A stretch of 9,396 nucleotides of DNA. Origin: Desulfobacterales bacterium. Its GTDB lineage: Bacteria > Desulfobacterota > Desulfobacteria > Desulfobacterales > JAUCGF01. Below the pieces are notes generated by a model. The model was not told the origin of the DNA. It was given only the letters and a program-made list of their open reading frames with translations, and did no database searches. The DNA is taken from contig JAOZRC010000109.1 of NCBI GenBank assembly GCA_029940345.1, forward strand, positions 1-9,396. Reading direction: 5' to 3'. Made by a program: the position numbers and the translations under genes. Of this stretch, positions 5,233 to 9,396 are shown piece by piece (position 1 is the stretch's first letter; each line of letters begins with the position of its first letter).

Positions 5233-6246
5233 ATGGAAGCCTATCTTTACGAATCTTTGACGGATATGAAGGTCCGGTGTAATCTTTGTTATCACCGTTG
5301 CACGATTAAAAAAGGGAAAAGAGGACTGTGCCAGGTGCGGGAGAACCGTGACGGCGTTTTAAACAGTTTGGTTTATGGTCAGGTGATTGCCCGGCATATT
5401 GACCCGATTGAAAAAAAACCGCTTTATCATCTAAGTCCGGGGAGCCGTTCCTATTCCATCGCCACCGTTGGCTGTAACTTTAAATGTCGCTTTTGCCAGA
5501 ATGCGGATATCGCCCAGATGCCTTCAGACCGCAACGGTATGATCGTTGGCGACCCAATGACGCCAAAGGCGATTGTTGACGATGCCGTCAAAGGCGGATG
5601 CGCCAGCATAGCCTATACGTATACGGAACCAACAGTCTATTTTGAACTGGCCCTGGATACTTCCAAGATTGCGCATGCCCAAGGCATCCGTAACGTATTT
5701 GTCACCAACGGTTACATGACGCCCAAGGCGTTAGACCTGATAAGCCCTTATCTGGATGCTGCCAATGTGGATTTAAAAGCATTTAACGATGGCTTTTATA
5801 AAACAATGTGCGGCGCACGCCTGGAAAATGTCAAAACGACACTCAAACAGATGAAAGCCAGGGGCATTTGGACAGAGGTTACAACGCTGTTGATTCCGGG
5901 ACTCAATGATAATAAAGAGGAGCTTCAACAATTGGCCGCTTTTCTTGCAGATTCACTGGGACCGGAAACCCCGTGGCATATTAGCCGTTTTCATCCCACT
6001 TATAAACTGCAAGACCGGCCGGCCACGCCGATTCAAACACTGACTGACGCCCGGGAAATAGGTATCCAGGCGGGTTTAAGATATGTTTACACCGGTAATG
6101 TTCCTGGTGAAGCCGGTGCAAACACGTTTTGTTGGAATTGCGGAAAACTGCTAATCAATCGTCAGGGCTTTCAAATCACTCAAAACCGAATCGAAAATGG
6201 CCAATGCGCATTTTGCCGTGCTGATATTGATGGTTTAGGACTTTAA
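5233..6246 (+). CDS. amrS: AmmeMemoRadiSam system radical SAM enzyme
   Basis: A 337-residue protein of the pyruvate-formate-lyase-activating-enzyme-like group (COG1180). The radical SAM cluster motif is CNFKCRFC (Cys81, Cys85, Cys88), preceded by an N-terminal CNLCYHRC...GLC segment (Cys16, 19, 23, 33) typical of AmrS. TYTEPTVYFE (about 135-144) and VDLKAFND belong to the TIM-barrel core. A C-terminal zinc-ribbon-like tail has CWNC (300-303) and CAFC (325-328). It would reductively cleave S-adenosylmethionine, but the substrate of the AmmeMemoRadiSam triad is not established to my knowledge. The partner genes (AmmeMemoRadiSam A/AMMECR1-like and B/MEMO1-like) are not in the window. The start is well supported by AAGGAG 9 nt upstream. 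Pairing with the PP-loop protein suggests that both act in an RNA or cofactor modification pathway; this is inferred. Confidence 0.92.
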   Translation: MEAYLYESLTDMKVRCNLCYHRCTIKKGKRGLCQVRENRDGVLNSLVYGQVIARHIDPIEKKPLYHLSPGSRSYSIATVGCNFKCRFCQNADIAQMPSDRNGMIVGDPMTPKAIVDDAVKGGCASIAYTYTEPTVYFELALDTSKIAHAQGIRNVFVTNGYMTPKALDLISPYLDAANVDLKAFNDGFYKTMCGARLENVKTTLKQMKARGIWTEVTTLLIPGLNDNKEELQQLAAFLADSLGPETPWHISRFHPTYKLQDRPATPIQTLTDAREIGIQAGLRYVYTGNVPGEAGANTFCWNCGKLLINRQGFQITQNRIENGQCAFCRADIDGLGL

Positions 6247-6274
6247 AGCCCGTTTGATAACCCGAATTTACTAA

Positions 6275-6299
6275 GAGGGTGTACTTTTCAAACACCCTC
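6275..6299. terminator. Hairpin after amrS, possible terminator
   Basis: GAGGGTGT (6275-6282) pairs perfectly with ACACCCTC (6292-6299) across a 9-nt loop, 28 nt after the amrS stop. There is no run of T on either strand, so intrinsic termination is doubtful. The loop ACTTTTCAA is part of a 12-base string (ACTTTTCAAACA) repeated at 6533-6544. Confidence 0.4.
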
Positions 6300-6325
6300 A
6301 ATGAATTTATATCTATCTGAAATAA

Positions 6326-6463
6326 GGCATCCTTCATTTTCCGCTTAACACTTTAAAGGAGTGCTGAACCGAAGGTTTAGCGTTTACGCTGGCCTTTGCT
6401 AAACCTTCGGTTCAGCACTCCCCATGAAAGTGTAAACTACTTTTAAGCTATTATGAAGGATGC
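6326..6463. mobile_element. MITE-like palindromic element with 9-bp direct repeats
   Basis: A 138-bp palindromic unit. The ends are inverted repeats: GCATCCTTCAT (6327-6337) and ATGAAGGATGC (6453-6463). The centre has perfect 24-nt arms (6358-6381 and 6398-6421) around a 16-nt loop, and between them a CACTTT/AAAGTG pair. The unit is flanked by identical 9-bp direct repeats CTGAAATAA (6317-6325 and 6464-6472), compatible with a target-site duplication. It encodes no protein, so it would depend on a transposase elsewhere. Alternatives are a folded non-coding RNA or a bidirectional terminator between the convergent amrS and Uma2 genes. Confidence 0.65.
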
Positions 6464-6472
6464 CTGAAATAA

Positions 6473-6664
6473 CATTATAAATATAAAAACACCGTTTTTC
6501 GGAAAACCGCGCTATTACGCGCTTTGCGGGGGACTTTTCAAACAGGCTCTAAGTAAGATAAAGGCTTCCTCATCTGGGCTACCAACGTAAGCTGGGATAA
6601 TAAATGTAGTCGTAGGTTGGGTAGCCCTGAAAATCACTGCAAAGACGCAAAGCAGGCTGCACTT
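6473..6664. other. Intergenic remnant-rich spacer, no gene
   Basis: I see no coding sequence here. The stretch holds a copy of ACTTTTCAAACA (6533-6544) that matches the loop region of the hairpin at 6275-6299, a GC-rich short palindrome around 6508-6524 (CCGCGCTATTACGCGC), the palindrome at 6576-6627, and a tandem-like GCAAAGACGCAAAGCA (6638-6653) of a type often scattered in deltaproteobacterial spacers. These look like remnants of dispersed elements. Confidence 0.5.
6576..6627. repeat. Imperfect palindrome, dispersed-repeat type
   Basis: GGGCTACCAAC (6576-6586) and GTTGGGTAGCCC (6616-6627) are inverted copies with one bulged base, around a 29-nt interior. The 'GTAGGTTGGGTAGCC' string resembles dispersed palindromes common in spacers of many anaerobic and environmental bacteria. 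Whether further copies exist in this genome cannot be judged from the window. Confidence 0.6.
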
Positions 6665-7543
6665 TTATATATCAGGTTCGAAACCAAGCGCATTTAGTTG
6701 GGCAACCAGTTTTTCGGCACGCTGTTTTTCCTGTTCGGCACGCTGTTTTTCCTGTTCAGCGCTCTGTTTTTCCTGTTCAGCGCGTTGTCTTTCCTCTTCA
6801 GCGCGTTGTCTTTCCTCTTCAGCGCGTTGTCTTTCCTCTTCAGCGCGTTGTCTTTCCTCTTCAACACGCTGCCTTTCCTCTTCAACTAACATTAGCGCTT
6901 CAGTATAAGAGGGAATCGGTGCACCGGTCAGGGGGTCAAGAATCCTGAGTATCTCATCTTCAGGCGTTAAGTTCAGAACCAATTCATTGCTGTACAGGCG
7001 GCCGCGGTTGTCCGGAAGAATGGGAATAAATTCTCTGTCTGCCAGCCGAAACCCCTTCAGTCCCTCTTTCAGGAACTCACGCAACGGATCGAAAAGATAA
7101 TATTCGTGAACACCGAGAGAGGCATACACGAAACTTTTTGTGACCAAATCTTCTATCATGGTCGATTGTGAACTGATTTCGAAAATCACGCAGGGCCCGG
7201 ATTTTTCTTCCCACAGCTTGAAGGTACGCCGTTCATAATTATTAGGCACGCCTTTGATCACCATGACATCCGGCGCTTTACATGCCTTGGGATTGCCTTT
7301 TTCGTAATACATGAACATATCCGCTGCAACATAAACATCTGTTTTGTTTAAGTAAAATTGTCTCAACGCACCGTACAGATGCAAAGACGCTCTCACATGA
7401 CTGCCTGTTTCGCCCATTGGTTCACCATCCGATTCCGGGTATTCGATTTCAGGTTCCTCAATGTCTGCAGAATACGATTTTTCTTTGGGAGGATAAATTA
7501 GCCCAGACATCTCGGCAGCTACTTGTCGAACCGCTATTCCCAT
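6665..7543 (-). CDS. Uma2-family (DUF820) endonuclease-like protein with coiled-coil tail
   Basis: Numbered from the in-frame GTG at 7552, the PD-(D/E)XK-like core lies at about 50-200: APDVMVIKG has Asp95, VIFEISSQS has Glu125, and YASLGVHEYYLFDP is the signature Uma2 'LGV-EYW' strand. The tail (about 222-281) is a long coiled coil of 7-residue repeats (EEERQRA, changing to EQEKQRA), ending AQLNALGFEPDI. I prefer the ATG at 7543 (292 residues), because AAGGTG sits 6 nt before it and overlaps the GTG. Uma2 proteins are abundant in cyanobacteria and several anaerobes and are thought to descend from nucleases; cellular function is generally unknown. The gene stands alone between two repeat-rich spacers and faces amrS convergently. 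The family call is good; nuclease activity is not demonstrated. Confidence 0.88.
   Translation of the reverse strand: MGIAVRQVAAEMSGLIYPPKEKSYSADIEEPEIEYPESDGEPMGETGSHVRASLHLYGALRQFYLNKTDVYVAADMFMYYEKGNPKACKAPDVMVIKGVPNNYERRTFKLWEEKSGPCVIFEISSQSTMIEDLVTKSFVYASLGVHEYYLFDPLREFLKEGLKGFRLADREFIPILPDNRGRLYSNELVLNLTPEDEILRILDPLTGAPIPSYTEALMLVEEERQRVEEERQRAEEERQRAEEERQRAEEERQRAEQEKQSAEQEKQRAEQEKQRAEKLVAQLNALGFEPDI
6710..6889. repeat. 21-bp tandem repeats encoding the Uma2 coiled coil
   Basis: About eight 21-bp units encode the heptads of the coiled coil. Four neighbouring units near 6780-6865 (CGCGTTGTCTTTCCTCTTCAG on the plus strand) are essentially identical in DNA, while the others differ by a few bases. 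The near-identity at DNA level points to recent expansion or conversion. Long complementary-frame ORFs on both strands here are by-products of the repeat. Confidence 0.9.
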
Positions 7544-7605
7544 GATAATCACCTTAACGATTTGCTGATTATTAAATTCTGATTTTTTGTTTTTCCAGTT
7601 GGCGC

Positions 7606-7645
7606 GCGCAAGCTGTGGCTTGCGCTCCGCTATTGTTGAAAAATC
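7606..7645. repeat. Palindromic repeat, copy 1
   Basis: Contains a perfect 8-bp stem GCGCAAGC/GCTTGCGC with loop TGTG (7606-7625), followed by TCCGCTATTGTTGAAAAAT. It aligns with the block at 7769-7810 at roughly three quarters of positions. Confidence 0.6.
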
Positions 7646-7768
7646 GGGATTGATTTATTGAATTCGAACTATAGTGCAAATACTATTTTTTACAGATAAT
7701 TTTAAGTTTTTGTCAAGTTAATTTCCGAACGCAGGTACTTTTTTCCAATTTTATTGTGTCAGGTGAGG

Positions 7769-7810
7769 CTCGCAAGCTGAAGCTCGCACTCCATTATTCT
7801 TCGAAAACTA
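7769..7810. repeat. Palindromic repeat, copy 2
   Basis: CTCGCAAGCTGAAGCTCGCA followed by CTCCATTATTCTTCGAAAAC is a diverged direct copy of the block at 7606-7645. Its internal stem is imperfect, so it is probably the more decayed copy. Confidence 0.55.
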
Positions 7811-7932
7811 TAAATCGGATCGCTATATTGCTAAAAAAAAAGCGCTTGATTTTGGCTTCAATAGCAATTATTCATACAATTGATTTTATTCAGACAGGCA
7901 TTGAAGACTAAACACTGTAAAAGGAACCTAAA

Positions 7933-8544
7933 GTGCATGGCCATCATCTTATTTTAGGCCAGGTAGCCGATTTTATCACTGGTGAGATCCTGATTGAAAC
8001 CCATGATGAGCGCTACCGCCAGCGTATCGCTCGTCTCTTGGTGGACCAGGAAGGGTATTCCAAGGAAGAAATTAGGCCGCGTAAAAATTTAGTAATCACG
8101 GCTGGAAAAAAACGTGCTATCATTAAAATTGATTTTGTGATTTCTGTCGCTGGTCTGGTAGGAATGATCATCAAATACGGTCCCGGTTCGCTGGTCACCC
8201 GTCAACGCCCCGCTTTGGCAGCTTCGCGTCTGCTCACCGGATATCTGATTCCCGTAGTTGTTGTGACAAACGGTGAAGACGCCAATGTTTTAAATGGCTC
8301 TCACGGAAAGCTTATGAGCGTCGGATTGGACTCAATACCGTCAAGACAAAAGCTTCTATCAATCATTGATAACCATGATTTACAGCCGATTTCTAAGGAG
8401 CGCGCGGTCTTGGAATCACGAATAGTGTATACGTTTGAAGTGGACGGTGCATGTCCATGTGATAACACGATCTGTCATTTGCCTGAGTTCGGCAGTCAGC
8501 AGTCGGCAGCGGACTGGAGGCGGAGGCTGGAGACTGATGAATAA
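7933..8544 (+). CDS. HsdR N-terminal-domain-like protein, stand-alone
   Basis: A 203-residue protein related to the N-terminal domain of type I restriction endonuclease subunits (HSDR_N-like, PD-(D/E)XK superfamily), without the helicase or translocase region. THDERYRQRIARLLVDQEGY (23-42) and KIDFVISVAGLVGMIIKYGPGSL match the family. The first acidic residue is present (Asp67 in KIDFVI), but the usual E-x-K is replaced by IIK (79-81), so catalytic activity is doubtful. A C-terminal CPCDNTIC (174-181) could bind metal. The start is GTG 7933, with AAAAGGA 7 nt upstream. It overlaps tadA by 8 nt, so the two are translationally coupled. That context, with rlmB next, favours a housekeeping nucleic-acid role over restriction; no hsdM or hsdS is near. 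The last 18 or so residues are encoded by period-7 repeat DNA and are unlikely to be conserved. Confidence 0.75.
   Translation: MHGHHLILGQVADFITGEILIETHDERYRQRIARLLVDQEGYSKEEIRPRKNLVITAGKKRAIIKIDFVISVAGLVGMIIKYGPGSLVTRQRPALAASRLLTGYLIPVVVVTNGEDANVLNGSHGKLMSVGLDSIPSRQKLLSIIDNHDLQPISKERAVLESRIVYTFEVDGACPCDNTICHLPEFGSQQSAADWRRRLETDE
8491..8539. repeat. Period-7 DNA repeat at the 3' end of the HsdR-N-like gene
   Basis: Seven consecutive 7-base units can be read: GGCAGTC, AGCAGTC, GGCAGCG, GACTGGA, GGCGGAG, GCTGGAG, ACTGATG. The early units keep G-G-C-A-G-T-C and the later ones drift to GG.GGAG. The repeat supplies the C-terminus of the upstream protein and the GGAG ribosome site of tadA. Confidence 0.6.
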
Positions 8545-9058
8545 CGCATATTTTATGCGCAAAGCACTGGTTGAAGCTCAAAAAGCGCTTACCTCCGGAG
8601 AGTTTCCGGTGGGATGCGTGATCGCTCACCCGGAAGGCGTTTTGACAACCGGGTCTCGACAAAATTCATCCGCAAGTGCGATGAATGAAATTGATCATGC
8701 CGAAATTGTCGCTTTGCGGCGTCTGGCCCAGATCGAACACAAACCGAATGCAAACGAGATGACACTTTATTGTACGATGGAACCTTGCCTGATGTGTTTT
8801 GGCGCCATTCTTCTTACCAAAATTGGGAAAATTGTTTACGCTTATGAAGATGTGATGGGCGGCGGATTAAAATGTGATCTACAAAGCCTTACACCTCTTT
8901 ATCGCAATCGCCTGATTGAGATTACTGCCAACGTTTTACGGCAAGAAAGTCTATCGCTTTTCAAGACCTTTTTTGAAAATCCGAATAACGGCTACTGGCG
9001 AGGCAGTCTTCTGGCGGAATATACGTTGAACTTGAAACTTGAAACTCGAAATTTATAA
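8537..9058 (+). CDS. tadA: tRNA-specific adenosine deaminase (A34 to inosine)
   Basis: A 173-residue nucleoside/tRNA deaminase. The zinc site is HAE (His54, Glu56 as proton shuttle) and PCLMC (Cys84, Cys87), in the order usual for the CDA superfamily. FPVGCVI (23-29) and AIL.TKIGKIVYA (90-102) also match TadA. It converts adenosine to inosine at the wobble position of tRNA-Arg(ACG), letting one tRNA read CGU, CGC and CGA. The ATG at 8537 has GGAG (8529-8532) upstream and lies inside the end of the preceding gene (ATGAATAA overlap); an open frame reaching back to 8435 is only a shadow of that gene. The last residues (about TLNLKLETRNL) come from a period-7 DNA repeat and replace the family's normal tail. 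Other cytosine/guanine deaminases share the motifs, but placement before rlmB favours TadA. Confidence 0.88.
   Translation: MNNAYFMRKALVEAQKALTSGEFPVGCVIAHPEGVLTTGSRQNSSASAMNEIDHAEIVALRRLAQIEHKPNANEMTLYCTMEPCLMCFGAILLTKIGKIVYAYEDVMGGGLKCDLQSLTPLYRNRLIEITANVLRQESLSLFKTFFENPNNGYWRGSLLAEYTLNLKLETRNL
9026..9053. repeat. Period-7 DNA repeat at the 3' end of tadA
   Basis: Four 7-base units: TTGAACT, TGAAACT, TGAAACT, CGAAATT. They end three bases before the tadA stop codon finishes and six before the rlmB ATG, where a ribosome-binding site would be expected. The period equals that of the repeat at 8491-8539, although the unit differs. Confidence 0.65.
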
Positions 9059-9396
9059 ATGGAACATGATCTGTTATTTGGGATTCATCCTGTTTTAGAG
9101 GCATTGCGTTCAGGACGAAGGAAATTCCTAGCGATTTACTCCTTCCTGACCAAGCCTTCAAAACGGATAAAAGCGGTGCTTGAAATGGCGGAATTGCGCC
9201 ATATTCCGATTCATAAGCTGAATCCGGATCAACTTGGCAAGATGGCAGGCAATGCTTTTCATCAAGGTATCGGTGCAAAGGTCAGCCCTTATCCGCTTGT
9301 GGATCTGAACACACTGATCGCCAAAACGGAAATAGCCGGCGAGGCGCCGTTTTTTTTGCTCTTAGATCATGTGACCGATGCCCGCAATATGGGAGC
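9059..9396 (+). CDS. rlmB: 23S rRNA (guanosine-2'-O)-methyltransferase RlmB, 5' part
   Basis: The first 112 complete codons of a SpoU-family (SPOUT) methyltransferase; the gene runs past the window end and would be about 240-250 residues. The N-terminal RNA-binding domain has LFGIHPVLEAL (6-16), a basic stretch, and HQGIGAKV (68-75). The catalytic SPOUT fold begins at PFFLLLDHVTDARNMG (97-112), matching the 'LD.V.D..N.GA' motif 1. RlmB methylates the 2'-O of G2251 in the peptidyl-transferase loop of 23S rRNA, using S-adenosylmethionine; the homologous TrmH acts on tRNA, but it lacks the N-terminal domain seen here. The ATG directly follows the tadA stop (TAAATG) and there is no good Shine-Dalgarno sequence, which suggests translational coupling. 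Confidence 0.9.
   Translation, partial: MEHDLLFGIHPVLEALRSGRRKFLAIYSFLTKPSKRIKAVLEMAELRHIPIHKLNPDQLGKMAGNAFHQGIGAKVSPYPLVDLNTLIAKTEIAGEAPFFLLLDHVTDARNMG

Larger units (their letters stand above)
7544..7932. other. Intergenic region with two related palindromic repeats
   Basis: The spacer separates the divergent Uma2 and HsdR-N-like genes and contains no ORF I can support. It is AT-rich apart from two related blocks at about 7606-7645 and 7769-7810, both containing CGCAAGCTG..GCT.GC.CTCC and then AT-rich sequence. The first forms a perfect 8-bp hairpin (GCGCAAGC/GCTTGCGC, 7606-7625). TTGATT (7847-7852) and TATTCA (7870-7875), 17 nt apart, are a weak promoter candidate for the downstream operon. 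Confidence 0.5.

Noticed and set aside
6694..6889. Repetitive ORFs on both strands, including a hydrophobic Phe/Leu repeat on the plus strand
   Set aside because: They arise automatically because 21-bp repeats keep all frames open; only the Uma2 coiled-coil frame belongs to a real protein.
6710..6889. CRISPR-like regular repeats
   Set aside because: The units are 21 bp, contiguous without unique spacers, and translate as coiled-coil heptads.
8435..8536. Extended N-terminus for TadA
   Set aside because: It lies inside the HsdR-N-like gene, lacks a ribosome site, and TadA family alignment starts at MNNAYFMRKAL (8537).
7933..8544. Type I restriction-modification locus
   Set aside because: Only an HsdR-N-like domain is present, with no helicase part, hsdM or hsdS, and the operon partners are RNA-modification genes.
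8961..9278. 105-residue minus-strand ORF
   Set aside because: It is antisense to the end of tadA and the start of rlmB, both strongly supported on the plus strand.

Overview
The window looks like chromosomal DNA of a Gram-negative anaerobe, most probably a sulfate-reducing deltaproteobacterium (Desulfobacterota, Desulfobacterales-like). This placement rests on gene content and on general resemblance of the proteins: an AmrS-type radical SAM enzyme beside a two-cysteine PP-loop thiolase, a stand-alone HsdR-N-like protein in front of tadA and rlmB, and an outer-membrane-type lytic transglycosylase. It is an inference, since no rRNA or marker gene is present. Spacers are AT-rich and hold many palindromes and short repeats.

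Layout. Positions 1-704 hold a decayed toxin-antitoxin pair: an intact small upstream ORF, a frameshifted PIN-family toxin, and a scrap resembling a transposase C-terminus. Positions 750-1218 are a regulatory block: a promoter candidate, a clear cobalamin (B12) riboswitch, an alternative stem that competes with its P1 helix, a 116-nt inverted-repeat element, a good intrinsic terminator, and a hairpin that can mask a perfect Shine-Dalgarno sequence. This block leads to an 86-residue protein I do not recognise (1226-1486) and then to a 43-codon ORF that resembles only the signal peptide of an exported protein, apparently cut off where the convergent mltD gene ends. No recognisable B12 synthesis or transport gene remains in the window.

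On the minus strand, an Hpt phosphotransfer protein (3606-3920) precedes a three-LysM, MltD-type lytic transglycosylase lipoprotein (1660-3537). A near-consensus sigma-70 promoter (4052-4080) then drives a plus-strand pair: a PP-loop sulfurtransferase-like protein and the AmrS radical SAM protein.

Positions 6247-6664 contain a hairpin, a 138-bp MITE-like palindrome flanked by 9-bp direct repeats, and a further dispersed-type palindrome. A minus-strand Uma2-family nuclease-like protein with a repeat-encoded coiled-coil tail follows. Another repeat-rich spacer leads to a tightly packed plus-strand RNA-modification operon: HsdR-N-like protein, tadA (8-nt overlap) and rlmB (stop abutting start, cut by the window end).

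The most interesting signals are the apparently orphaned B12 riboswitch with its layered expression platform and unknown small protein, the MITE-like palindrome, and period-7 DNA repeats at three gene boundaries, two of which encode the C-termini of conserved proteins.
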